Below the pieces are notes generated by a model. The model made no database searches and was not told the DNA's origin. It saw nothing but the letters and a program-made list of their open reading frames with translations. A stretch of 40,292 bases of DNA, from contig JAPYTU010000003.1 of the NCBI GenBank assembly GCA_029940715.1, positions 1 to 40,292 of the forward strand, written 5' to 3'. Below are positions 7,748 to 15,706 of this stretch, one piece after another; the stretch's first letter is position 1; each line of letters opens with the position of its first letter. Origin of the DNA: Cytophagales bacterium. GTDB taxonomy: Bacteria > Bacteroidota > Bacteroidia > Cytophagales > MED-G16. The position numbers and the translations under genes were made by a program.

Positions 7748-8936
7748 AATTGGTATAATTAAAGAAAATAAAATTCCAACTGATAATAGGGCTCCTCTAA
7801 CTCCAAAACAGGCCAAAAAAATTCAAAATAATGGAATAGACATAGTTTGTCAAACTAGCGATATAAGATGCTTTTCTGATATAGAATACAAAAAATATAA
7901 TATCAAAATTGTTGATAATCTAGATGATCGCGATATCATTTTTGGAATTAAAGAAGTTCCAATAAAAAATTTGATAAAAAATAAAACTTATTTTTTCTTT
8001 TCACACACTATTAAAAAACAACCTCAAAATGAGAAATTGCTTAAAGAAGGCATTAAAAAAAAGATAAAACTTATAGATTATGAATGTTTAATAGAAAACA
8101 ATTTACGAATTATTGCTTTTGGAAAATATGCTGGTATCGTTGGATCATATAATTCATTACTTGCATATGGAATAAAAACAAAAAAATTTTATTTAAAAAG
8201 TCTATCTAAATTCAAAGACTATAAAAATTTAAAAAATAAAATTAAAAATATTAAAATAAATGAAGCTTTTAAAATTTTAATTATAGGTAATGGTAAAGTA
8301 GCAAATGGAGCAACAGAACTGCTCGATTTATTAAAAATAAAAAAAATAAATACATCAAATTATATTAATAAGGAATATTCATACCCTGTATATTGTCAAC
8401 TTGAAGTCACTGATTATATGAAAAACCCCGATGACACTAGCTTTGTTGAGAACGAATATTTTAATAATCCAAAACTATTTAAGTCAAATTTTTATAAATA
8501 TAGTAAAGCAACAGATATTTTAATTAATGCAGCCTACTGGGATCCTAAATCACCAAAATTATTTGAAGAAGACTTTATAATGAATAAAAATTTTAAAACT
8601 AGAGTTATTGGAGATATAAGTTGTGATATAAATGGAGCCATACCATGCACAAAAAAGGCTTCTACAATAAAAGACCCATTTTATGATTACAATTCAAAAA
8701 CAAAAAATATAGAAAAAGCTTTTAACAACAAAAGTAATATCACTATTATGGCTGTTGATAACTTGCCATCCGAACTCCCAAAAGATTCTTCCAAATTTTT
8801 TGGAGAAATTATTATCAAAAAAATAATTCCTCTAATTGCATCTGCAAAAAGATCAAGTATTATTGAAAATGCTACAATAATAAAAAATGGTCAGTTAACC
8901 CCTAAATATGATTATTTAACGGACTATATTAAATGA
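7740..8936 (+). CDS. saccharopine dehydrogenase / lysine-ketoglutarate reductase-like protein
   Basis: A 398-residue dehydrogenase of the alanine dehydrogenase/PNT N-terminal fold type. The N-terminus IGIIKENKIPTDNRAPLTP is characteristic. A Rossmann glycine motif IIGNGKVANGA lies near 181-191. ILINAAYWDP, GDISCDINGAIP and MAVDNLPSELP (near 336-346) are signatures of the lysine-2-oxoglutarate reductase/LYS1-like saccharopine dehydrogenases. It probably interconverts lysine plus 2-oxoglutarate and saccharopine; direction and cofactor cannot be told. The start overlaps the gltX end by eight bases. It ends at the base before the convergent folE stop, leaving no intergenic space for a terminator. 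No second-step enzyme is in the window. Confidence 0.82.
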   Translation: MIKIGIIKENKIPTDNRAPLTPKQAKKIQNNGIDIVCQTSDIRCFSDIEYKKYNIKIVDNLDDRDIIFGIKEVPIKNLIKNKTYFFFSHTIKKQPQNEKLLKEGIKKKIKLIDYECLIENNLRIIAFGKYAGIVGSYNSLLAYGIKTKKFYLKSLSKFKDYKNLKNKIKNIKINEAFKILIIGNGKVANGATELLDLLKIKKINTSNYINKEYSYPVYCQLEVTDYMKNPDDTSFVENEYFNNPKLFKSNFYKYSKATDILINAAYWDPKSPKLFEEDFIMNKNFKTRVIGDISCDINGAIPCTKKASTIKDPFYDYNSKTKNIEKAFNNKSNITIMAVDNLPSELPKDSSKFFGEIIIKKIIPLIASAKRSSIIENATIIKNGQLTPKYDYLTDYIK

Positions 8937-9599
8937 TTATTTAATTCCCGAATTTAATAATTTATAAAATTCATTCCTTTTATTATAAACATTAAAATCA
9001 CCACCATACATTTCAGTAATTGTAGAACAAGAATCATCTTTTATTCCTCTAGAAGTAACACATAAATGCTTTGCATCAATTACCACCATCACATTTTCAG
9101 TATCTAAAACAGTAATGAGTTCATTATAAATTTGAGTAGTTAATCTCTCTTGAACTTGAGGCCTATCAGAATAATATTTTACTATTCTGTTTAATTTTGA
9201 CAACCCAATTACTTTTCCACTTGAAATATAAGCTATATGAGCTTTTCCAATAATAGGTAAAAAATGGTGTTCACAAGTTGTATTAAGATTAATATTTTTT
9301 TCGATAAGCATCTTATTATAATTATACTTATTTTCAAACAATGAAATTTTAGGTTTATTCCTTGGATCTAAACCACCAAATATTTCATTAACATACATTT
9401 TTGCAACTCTATATGCTGTTCCTTTTAAACTATCATCATTTAAATCCAACCCTAACTCATCCAAAATAATCCTAAAATGATTTTCTATTGTTTTTATTTT
9501 TTCAAAATTAGATTTATTAAAAGCATTCTCTTTTAATGGTGTTTCAATTGAAAAATGTTCATGATTATCTCCTATCAATTCAATTTGTTTTGTTTCCAT
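8937..9599 (-). CDS. folE: GTP cyclohydrolase I
   Basis: A 220-residue FolE. The zinc ligands are visible: Cys109 and His112 in TTCEHHFLPIIGKAHIAY, and Cys180 in KHLCVTSRG. VIGLSKLNRIV and YSDRPQVQERLT are the usual active-site and tunnel-forming segments. The enzyme converts GTP to 7,8-dihydroneopterin triphosphate at the head of folate/pterin synthesis in the cytosol. The N-terminal 35 residues are variable. It lies 69 bases downstream of glnS, and a 17-base inverted repeat sits in that gap 26 bases before its ATG, so it may have its own control. A pterin dehydratase gene is at 22358-22588. Confidence 0.95.
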   Translation of the reverse strand: METKQIELIGDNHEHFSIETPLKENAFNKSNFEKIKTIENHFRIILDELGLDLNDDSLKGTAYRVAKMYVNEIFGGLDPRNKPKISLFENKYNYNKMLIEKNINLNTTCEHHFLPIIGKAHIAYISSGKVIGLSKLNRIVKYYSDRPQVQERLTTQIYNELITVLDTENVMVVIDAKHLCVTSRGIKDDSCSTITEMYGGDFNVYNKRNEFYKLLNSGIK

Positions 9600-9625
9600 A
9601 GTTATAAGATTAGATTTAATTCAAT

Positions 9626-9642
9626 TATACTTATTAAGTATA
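9626..9642. promoter_or_regulatory. perfect inverted repeat upstream of folE
   Basis: TATACTTA and TAAGTATA are perfect eight-base arms around a single T, in the glnS-folE gap and 26 bases before the folE start. It could be an operator, since it is too tightly closed for a good RNA hairpin. Chance palindromes are common at this base composition, so the call is tentative. Confidence 0.3.
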
Positions 9643-9668
9643 TAAAAGTTTCATTAATAGAACAATAA

Positions 9669-11369
9669 TTAATTATTATTTTTCGATGTATCTCTTAAAG
9701 TAGTCGTTCTATTAAAAACCATATTATTATTATCACAATTATCTAGTTTAAAATATCCTTTTCTTTGAAATTGAAAATAATCATCATTTGAAGCTTTTTT
9801 TATAGATGGCTCAGCATAAACATTATCTAAAATTAATAATGACTGAGGATTAATATGAGACTTAAAATCGACTGATTGATCTCCATCTGGTGATTCTTTT
9901 TTAAAAAGTCTATCATAAACTCTAACATTTATATTAACTGCTTTACTTTTAGAAACCCAATGGATTGTTCCTTTTATTTTTCTTTTACTTTCAGGACTAC
10001 CAGATCCACTCCTAGATAAGGGGTCATAAGTACAATAAATTCTTTTTATTTGACCAAAACTATCTTTTTCTACTGAATTAGCTTTAATAATATAAGCATT
10101 TTTTAATCTTACTTCTTTTCCTATTGAAAGTCTAAAATATTTTCTATTTTCTTCTTCTTTAAAATCATCCCTTTCTATATAAAGATATTTAGAAAAAGGA
10201 ACATTTCTAAAACCATAACTGTCATCTTCAGGATTATTTTCAGCTTCTAAAATTTCTTCATTCCCATCAGGATAATTATCAATAATTAACTCAACAGGAT
10301 CTAAAACTACCATAACTCTTTTTGATATTTTATTTAATGTTTCCCTTGCGCAATAATCAAGCAAAGCATAATCAATTATATTTTCTCTTTTAGCCACACC
10401 TATTTTATCACAAAAATTAATAATTGATATAGGAGGAATACCTCTTCGTCTTAATCCAGATATTGTTGGCATTCTTGGATCATCCCATCCAGAAACAAGA
10501 TTTAACTCTACTAATTCAGCTAATTTTCTTTTACTCATTACTGTATAAGAAAGGTTTAATCGAGCAAATTCTCTTTGTTTAGGAATAATAGAATTATCGT
10601 CATTAGGTATTTTATTTAAAAACCAATCATATAATTCGCGATGTACTTCAAATTCTAAAGTACAAAAAGAATGAGATATTGATTCAATAAAATCAGACTG
10701 ACCATGAGCCCAATCATAAGTAGGATAAATTTTCCACTTATTTCCAGTTCTATGATGAGATGCATTAATAATTCTATACATCACAGGATCTCTCATATGC
10801 ATATTATGAGAACTCATATTAATTTTTGCTCTTAATACACAATCTCCAGACTTAAAATCTCCTCTTTTCATTTTCTCAAAAAGACTCAAATTTTCATCAA
10901 CACTTCTATTTCTAAATGGACTTTCCTTACCTGAGGAAGTAGGAGAACCCCTTTGAAGGGAAATTTTTTCTTGACTTTGATCATCTACGTACGCATCATT
11001 ATTTTTTATTAAAACAATAGCCCACTCATATAATTGATTGAAATAATCTGATGCATAACACTCCGAGGTATAATTGAAACCTAACCATTTAATATCTTGT
11101 TTAATTGATTCAATAAATTCAATGTCTTCTTTTTGAGGATTAGTATCATCAAATCTTAAATTAACTGAAGCACCAAATTTAATACCCAACCCAAAATTTA
11201 TACTAATTGATTTTGCATGACCTATATGTAAAAATCCATTAGGTTCAGGAGGAAATCTGAATTTTAAACTTTCTTTTTTTAAATTATTATCTAGATCAGA
11301 TCTAATAAGATCACTTAAAAAATTATCTTTCTGATTTAAAAATGTAGATTTTATAATTGAATCATTCAT
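9669..11369 (-). CDS. glnS: glutaminyl-tRNA synthetase
   Basis: A 566-residue class I synthetase. It has the HIGH motif in PEPNGFLHIGHAKSI (HIGH at 48-51) and the KMSKS variant in YTVMSKRKL near 276-284. RFDDTNPQKE and YPTYDWAHGQSD are typical of GlnRS, and the C-terminal half forms the beta-barrel anticodon domain. It ligates glutamine to tRNA-Gln. Presence of both glnS and gltX is normal in Bacteroidota, which carry a GlnRS of eukaryote-like ancestry. The gene starts ten bases after the purE stop, so both are probably in one transcript. The RF loop QDIKWLGFNY follows the first catalytic motif as expected. Confidence 0.96.
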   Translation of the reverse strand: MNDSIIKSTFLNQKDNFLSDLIRSDLDNNLKKESLKFRFPPEPNGFLHIGHAKSISINFGLGIKFGASVNLRFDDTNPQKEDIEFIESIKQDIKWLGFNYTSECYASDYFNQLYEWAIVLIKNNDAYVDDQSQEKISLQRGSPTSSGKESPFRNRSVDENLSLFEKMKRGDFKSGDCVLRAKINMSSHNMHMRDPVMYRIINASHHRTGNKWKIYPTYDWAHGQSDFIESISHSFCTLEFEVHRELYDWFLNKIPNDDNSIIPKQREFARLNLSYTVMSKRKLAELVELNLVSGWDDPRMPTISGLRRRGIPPISIINFCDKIGVAKRENIIDYALLDYCARETLNKISKRVMVVLDPVELIIDNYPDGNEEILEAENNPEDDSYGFRNVPFSKYLYIERDDFKEEENRKYFRLSIGKEVRLKNAYIIKANSVEKDSFGQIKRIYCTYDPLSRSGSGSPESKRKIKGTIHWVSKSKAVNINVRVYDRLFKKESPDGDQSVDFKSHINPQSLLILDNVYAEPSIKKASNDDYFQFQRKGYFKLDNCDNNNMVFNRTTTLRDTSKNNN

Positions 11370-11379
11370 TAATAATCAA

Positions 11380-11859
11380 TTATAAACTTGCATTATCTTT
11401 TTCAACCTTTTGAGCTAAATCTGTTTTAAATTTTTTAACAGCATTTGAAATTTCTTGATTTGAAATTCCAATCATCTGAGCAGCCAATATTCCTGCATTT
11501 TTTGCTCCATTTATAGCGACTGTTGCAACAGGAATTCCACTAGGCATTTGAACAGTAGACAATAAAGAATCCCAACCATCAATAGAATTTGAACTTTTAA
11601 TAGGAACTCCTATTACCGGTAAAGTTGTTAAAGATGCCATTACACCAGCTAGATGAGCAGCTCCTCCAGCTCCTGCAATAATTACCTTAGTACCATTATC
11701 AATTGCAGATTCTGAAAATTCAGCAGCTCTTTTTGGTGTTCTATGAGCAGACATAATTGAAACATCATTTTTAATACCGAAATAATCTAATATTTTAGAT
11801 GCTTCTCGCATAACTGGTAAATCTGATTTGCTTCCCATTACTATTGATACTTTTTCCAT
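11380..11859 (-). CDS. purE: N5-carboxyaminoimidazole ribonucleotide mutase
   Basis: A 159-residue class I PurE, full length. MGSKSDLPVM (near 8-17) and SAHRTPKR (SAHR at 37-40) form the nucleotide-binding and catalytic loops. AGAGGAAHLAGVMASLTTLP is the typical glycine/alanine-rich core, and GIPVATVAING follows. It converts N5-CAIR to CAIR in purine synthesis. The usual partner purK is not next to it in this window. It lies 46 bases downstream of the HisA-like gene and ten bases upstream of glnS, on the same strand. Confidence 0.95.
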   Translation of the reverse strand: MEKVSIVMGSKSDLPVMREASKILDYFGIKNDVSIMSAHRTPKRAAEFSESAIDNGTKVIIAGAGGAAHLAGVMASLTTLPVIGVPIKSSNSIDGWDSLLSTVQMPSGIPVATVAINGAKNAGILAAQMIGISNQEISNAVKKFKTDLAQKVEKDNASL

Positions 11860-11905
11860 AAAATTTATTTTGAAATTATTAAAAAGGTAAAACTAAACAA
11901 TAAGT

Positions 11906-12628
11906 TTAATTTTTTATATAATTCTTTACATCATCAAAGGAAATATTTCCTTCATAAAAAGCCTTTCCAAAAATTGCATTTTGAATTCCTAACTCTTTTA
12001 ATTTATATAAATCATTTAAACTTCTTATTCCTCCTCCAACTGTTAAAATAAGATTAGGAAATTTTTTAATAATTTTTTTGTACATCCTGATAGGAGGACC
12101 CTTTAATGAACCATCTCTAGTAACGTCAGTAACTTTAACATTTAGAAGTCCTTTTGATTGAAAATAATTTATATGATCAAAAACATTAATTTTAGTTTTC
12201 TGCTTCCAGCCATTAATCTTTAGACAATCATTAATTGTATCAGCTGCAAGAACAATTTTTTTATTTCCCCAAGACATTAGACAATTTACAAATTTATGTT
12301 TATCATATACAGGAAGTGTACCAAGCGTTACCTTACTTGCACCAGCAACAAAAGCCCCCCCTATTTGCTCCATAGTTCTTAATCCACCTGAATAATTTAT
12401 TTTCAATTTTGAAAATTGACTCAATATTTCTAACAATATAAAATTATTCTTTTCTAAAAATTTTGCTGAACCTAAATCAACAAGATAAACTTCTTTAATA
12501 CCAACATCTTCAAATTTTTTTAACAAATCTATTGGACTAACATCATAAACTTTTAAGGTTCTCAAATCACCAGATTTAACCCTAACAGTTTTGTTGTTCT
12601 TTATATATATCGATGCAATTATATTCAT
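11906..12628 (-). CDS. HisA-like TIM-barrel protein with substituted catalytic Asp
   Basis: A 240-residue HisA/HisF-family barrel. Phosphate-binding halves are clear: SGGLRTMEQI plus ASKVTLGTLP near 80-105, and VGGGIRSLNDL plus NAIFGKAFYEG near 197-227. VYLVDLGSAKF (47-57) and VTDVTRDGSLKG (166-177) are HisA-type. The second catalytic Asp is kept (LAAD, Asp130). However, the first strand reads IIASIYIKNNKTVRV, putting Tyr8 where HisA has its general acid/base Asp (usual PAIDI/PALDL). No other his gene is nearby; it sits between purE and a response regulator. It may be a HisA paralogue with another function or reduced activity. Calling it a working histidine enzyme would be unsafe. Confidence 0.75.
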   Translation of the reverse strand: MNIIASIYIKNNKTVRVKSGDLRTLKVYDVSPIDLLKKFEDVGIKEVYLVDLGSAKFLEKNNFILLEILSQFSKLKINYSGGLRTMEQIGGAFVAGASKVTLGTLPVYDKHKFVNCLMSWGNKKIVLAADTINDCLKINGWKQKTKINVFDHINYFQSKGLLNVKVTDVTRDGSLKGPPIRMYKKIIKKFPNLILTVGGGIRSLNDLYKLKELGIQNAIFGKAFYEGNISFDDVKNYIKN

Positions 12629-12671
12629 ATACTCTAGTAGGTAATTAAAATAAAAATGTAAAACAAATAAA

Positions 12672-13370
12672 TTAGTCTAAAACCATCAACTTAAATCCAT
12701 GACCATGAATTGTTTTTATTTGAACTTTGTCATTATGACTAAGATATTTTCTCAATTTAGCAATGTAGACATCCATACTTCTTGCATTATAATAAGAATC
12801 ATCACCCCAAATTTTTATTAAAGCATGATTTCTATCTACTTTTTCATTCAAATTAATACAAAATAATTTTAATAATTCATTCTCCTTAGTTGTTAAATTA
12901 ATTTTGGTGGTTCCAACAATTAACAAATTTTGCTTATGGAAAAAAGTAAAACTAGCAAACTTAAATTCGTCCTCTAATTCTATAACTTTTTTCTTTGGTA
13001 ATCTTTTTTGAATAGCCTTAATTCTAACTAAAAGTTCGTCAATGCTAAATGGTTTGGTTAAATAATCATCAGCTCCAATTTTAAATGCTTTTAAAACATT
13101 TTCTTTTTTAGATTTTGCTGTTAAAAATATTATAGGAATTTTATCATCTATTTTTCTTATATCTTGAGCAAGAGAAAATCCATCTTTTTTAGGCATCATA
13201 ATATCTAGGACAACAAAATCATATTGTTGATTTAAAAATTTTTTTAAACCAATCTCACCATTTTCAGCAATATCTGTATCAAACCCCTTCATTGATAAAT
13301 ATTCTAACAATACTTTACCAAGATTTGGATCATCTTCAACTATTAGTATTTTATTATTTTCCATTATCAA
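12672..13370 (-). CDS. OmpR-family response regulator (RprY-like)
   Basis: A 232-residue two-domain regulator. The receiver has acidic Glu/Asp residues in ILIVEDD (8-14), phosphoacceptor Asp56 in FVVLDIMMP, Thr84 in IFLTAKS and Lys106 in YLTKPF. The C-terminal winged helix includes LTTKENELLKLF, VDRNHALIKIWGDD, and ends with the wing sequence VQIKTIHGHGFKLMV. It should bind DNA when phosphorylated by the kinase gene directly upstream, which it overlaps by 17 bases. A second ATG two codons in would shorten the overlap. The pair resembles the RprX/RprY system of Bacteroidota; target genes cannot be seen. Confidence 0.92.
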   Translation of the reverse strand: MIMENNKILIVEDDPNLGKVLLEYLSMKGFDTDIAENGEIGLKKFLNQQYDFVVLDIMMPKKDGFSLAQDIRKIDDKIPIIFLTAKSKKENVLKAFKIGADDYLTKPFSIDELLVRIKAIQKRLPKKKVIELEDEFKFASFTFFHKQNLLIVGTTKINLTTKENELLKLFCINLNEKVDRNHALIKIWGDDSYYNARSMDVYIAKLRKYLSHNDKVQIKTIHGHGFKLMVLD

Positions 13371-14913
13371 TTTTAAATTTAATTAAAAATACAGAACCTT
13401 TGTTCTTATTGCTAGTTACCTGAATTGATGCGTCATGTTTTTCAAGCATATTTTTAACATAAGATAATCCTAAACCAAAACCCTTTACGTTATGAACATT
13501 GCCCTGTGGTTCTCTAAAAAATTTTTCAAAAATCTTATTAAAATTTCCTTTTTTTATACCAATTCCTTTATCAGCAATTTCAACAAATAAACTATCATTT
13601 TTATTATATGTTTTTACTAATATATCTGGATTTTCAACACTATACTTATTTGAATTATCTAATAAATTATTAATAATATTTAAAAGATGGACTCTGTTGC
13701 CATTTATAAATGAATTTCTAGCTTCTAGCTTCTGAGTTATAATTCCCTTTCTTTTTTCTATTTTAAATTTTATAATATCAACAGCTTTAGATAATATTAA
13801 ATGAATATCAAGTCTTTTAAAATCCAATTGTAAATTACCTTTCTCTAAAGTTGCAATTTGTAAAACCCTTTCAACTTGACTACTCAATCTTTTATTTTCA
13901 TCATCAATAATTCCTATGTATTTATCTTTAATTTTAGATGATCTATTTAAGTCGGCATCCATAAGAGCTTCGCAAGCAAGAGATATAGTTGAAATTGGAG
14001 TTTTAAGTTCATGTGTCATATTATCTATAAACTCATTTTTAATATCCGATAATTTTTTTTGTTCAAAGACCTTCAGGACAACATAATAAAAACAAATGAT
14101 AACTATAATTATAAATATTAAAGAGAAAAATAAATTCATCTGAGATCCCTTCATCAAAAAAGTGTTTTTATTAGGGAAATAAAGTCTAAGCTCTAAATCT
14201 GACTCTATTAAATCATTTTCAAACAAATTAATTTTATATATAGAATTAAATATTTTAATGTTTTCAGAATTTGACAATACTATTTCTTTTGATGTAGTAT
14301 TGATAACTATAAACCCGAAATCTATATTTATATTTCTTGTTGATAGAGCTTTAGATATCATATTTTGTATGACAGAAACATCAAGATCTAATGATATAGA
14401 CTTATCATTACTTAATAATTTATTTAATACAATTTGAATCATTTCAGACTTATCTAAGACCTTATCTATCTCTTTCTGTAAACTAGAATCGATTTTAAAA
14501 TCATCCAGATTCTCAACTAAAACAGAAGCATTAATATCTGAAGTACGATTATCATTATCGAAATTACTACCAGATTCAATATCAAATTGCAAAGAATTAG
14601 ATTTAAGCCCTTTATCAAGGTTATTTTCATCAATAGTTTTTTTACTAAACGTGTTTTCAATTAACTCAATCTGACCACTTTCAGTACTTCTATTTATTTT
14701 AAACTGTGCCTGCAAATTATCTTTAGTAAGATTTATTATTTCTTTTTCTTCAAGTCTTCTATTAACGTAAAAGAGAGCATCTTGAACATTTTTATTAAAC
14801 CTATCCTCATTCAATTCATTAATATCTAAAATCCAATTAAACTGGAAATAAAGAATAGCTAGTAATGAGGTTACTAGCAAAACAATGATTGAAATAAATT
14901 TACCTTTTGACAT
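13354..14913 (-). CDS. membrane sensor histidine kinase (RprX-like)
   Basis: A 519-residue sensor kinase. Transmembrane helix 1 is ISIIVLLVTSLLAILYF (about 7-23). An extracytoplasmic sensor region runs to about 255, and helix 2 is FFSLIFIIIVIICFYYVVL. The dimerisation domain follows, with phosphoacceptor His301 in NMTHELKTPIS. The ATPase lobe has an N box (IINNLLDNSNKYS), G1 (VEIADKGIGI) and G2 (VKGFGLGLSYVK). The sensor domain has no recognisable fold. The kinase gene precedes and overlaps the regulator gene. A TAAATTTG motif with an upstream TTG lies just before the ATG. It is divergent from tRNA-Val. Confidence 0.93.
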   Translation of the reverse strand: MSKGKFISIIVLLVTSLLAILYFQFNWILDINELNEDRFNKNVQDALFYVNRRLEEKEIINLTKDNLQAQFKINRSTESGQIELIENTFSKKTIDENNLDKGLKSNSLQFDIESGSNFDNDNRTSDINASVLVENLDDFKIDSSLQKEIDKVLDKSEMIQIVLNKLLSNDKSISLDLDVSVIQNMISKALSTRNINIDFGFIVINTTSKEIVLSNSENIKIFNSIYKINLFENDLIESDLELRLYFPNKNTFLMKGSQMNLFFSLIFIIIVIICFYYVVLKVFEQKKLSDIKNEFIDNMTHELKTPISTISLACEALMDADLNRSSKIKDKYIGIIDDENKRLSSQVERVLQIATLEKGNLQLDFKRLDIHLILSKAVDIIKFKIEKRKGIITQKLEARNSFINGNRVHLLNIINNLLDNSNKYSVENPDILVKTYNKNDSLFVEIADKGIGIKKGNFNKIFEKFFREPQGNVHNVKGFGLGLSYVKNMLEKHDASIQVTSNKNKGSVFLIKFKIDNGK

Positions 14914-14920
14914 TATAACA

Positions 14921-14947
14921 CAAATTTAAAGAAAGTATCTATTTCAA
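14921..14947 (-). promoter_or_regulatory. promoter-like TTG-N16-TAAATTTG upstream of the kinase gene
   Basis: On the minus strand TAAATTTG (14928-14921) fits the TAnnTTTG consensus, with TTG at 14947-14945. The 16-base spacing is slightly shorter than the usual 17-23. Only seven bases separate the motif from the ATG, implying a very short leader. This is the best promoter candidate I found in the window. Confidence 0.4.
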
Positions 14948-14996
14948 TAGAATTTAACGTCTATTAGTAATTTTTATTTAATTAATTTTAACTCAA

Positions 14997-15071
14997 GGGT
15001 TATTAGCTCAGTTGGTTCAGAGCACTGCCTTGACAGGGCAGGGGTCACTGGTTCGAATCCAGTATAACCCA
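14997..15071 (+). tRNA. tRNA-Val (anticodon GAC)
   Basis: A full cloverleaf can be drawn. The acceptor stem GGGTTAT/ATAACCC has seven pairs, the D arm is GCTC/GAGC, and the anticodon stem CTGCC/GGCAG encloses TTGACAG with anticodon GAC. The variable loop is GGGTC-like, and the T arm is ACTGG-TTCGAAT-CCAGT. The discriminator is A at 15071 and CCA is not encoded. It reads GUC and GUU codons. The 3' end is partly repeated at 15665-15688, marking this gene as a likely integration site. Confidence 0.95.
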
Positions 15072-15100
15072 CTAATTATAATTCATTCTTAACATATTTA

Positions 15101-15133
15101 TTATTACTAGTTATGTAATAAAAATAATTTTTT
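15101..15133 (+). terminator. possible terminator after tRNA-Val
   Basis: TTATTAC and GTAATAA form a seven-pair stem around a seven-base loop (15101-15121), followed after six bases by a run of six T. The stem is AT-rich and the T run is not adjacent, so this is a weak candidate. Confidence 0.28.
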
Positions 15134-15160
15134 ATCTTCATCTAACAAAAATAAAATGAT

Positions 15161-15652
15161 ATGAAAAAAATAATTATGATTGCGTTAGTTTGTATTCTAA
15201 CGTCTTGTGCCCAAAACCAACAAAACCCAAACTTTGAAAAAAATGTTGAATTAGCTAAAAATTGGTTTAACACATTCACGGCTGAGGATTTAGAAGGTTG
15301 TGCTAAATTAATGAGCGATGATGTTGAATGGAGAAGTTGTCTTTATGGTGATCCACTTATGGATAAAGAAGCTACAATTACGTATATGAAGGGTTGGCAA
15401 GATGCTATGGAAAATATAACGTATACACCTGAAAATTACCTTCCTGGAGTTGATCCTGAAACAGGACAATTAAATGGTAGTGTGAGAACTTATGGAACTT
15501 GGACAGGAACAAACACAGAATCTGGAAAAAGTTTTGAGATATACATGTATCACTATTTTACGTTCAATGACGAAGGTAAAATTATTAATTCTGGTGATTT
15601 TGGAGATGCAACAGGAATGCTTCTAGCAGTTGCACCTGATGAAGTAGAATAA
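15161..15652 (+). CDS. NTF2/SnoaL-like lipoprotein
   Basis: A 163-residue predicted lipoprotein: the signal MKKIIMIALVCILTSC ends at Cys16. The rest fits the small alpha+beta NTF2/SnoaL fold: a leading helix (ELAKNWFNTFTAEDLEG), then LMSDDVEWRS, a central variable part and C-terminal strands ending KIINSGDFGDATG. Such proteins may bind small ligands or act as ketosteroid-isomerase-like enzymes; none is assigned. Base composition is visibly less AT-rich than its neighbours (22 G/C in 60 bases at 15181-15240). It is the only gene between tRNA-Val and the duplicated tRNA 3' end, so it is probably the cargo of a small integrated islet. Confidence 0.75.
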   Translation: MKKIIMIALVCILTSCAQNQQNPNFEKNVELAKNWFNTFTAEDLEGCAKLMSDDVEWRSCLYGDPLMDKEATITYMKGWQDAMENITYTPENYLPGVDPETGQLNGSVRTYGTWTGTNTESGKSFEIYMYHYFTFNDEGKIINSGDFGDATGMLLAVAPDEVE

Positions 15653-15664
15653 ATTAAAATATAA

Positions 15665-15688
15665 GTTCGATCCCAGCATAACCCACTA
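15665..15688 (+). repeat. duplicated tRNA-Val 3' end (att-like remnant)
   Basis: These 24 bases match the tRNA-Val T-loop, T-stem 3' strand, acceptor strand and following CTA (15051-15074) at 21 positions. The sequence upstream cannot form the rest of a tRNA. This is what is left on the distal side when an element integrates into a tRNA gene and restores its 3' end. Alternatively it is the relic of a deleted second tRNA gene, since its T-loop reads TTCGATC rather than TTCGAAT. Confidence 0.75.
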
Positions 15689-15706
15689 TTTTTAAATTTA
15701 AAAATT

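Noticed and set aside
8942-8953. AATTC/GAATT palindrome inside the folE end
   Set aside because: A two-base loop and its place in coding sequence make a terminator or operator unlikely.
13499-13735. 78-codon frame antisense to the histidine kinase
   Set aside because: A shadow of the conserved ATPase lobe; no start context or recognisable product.
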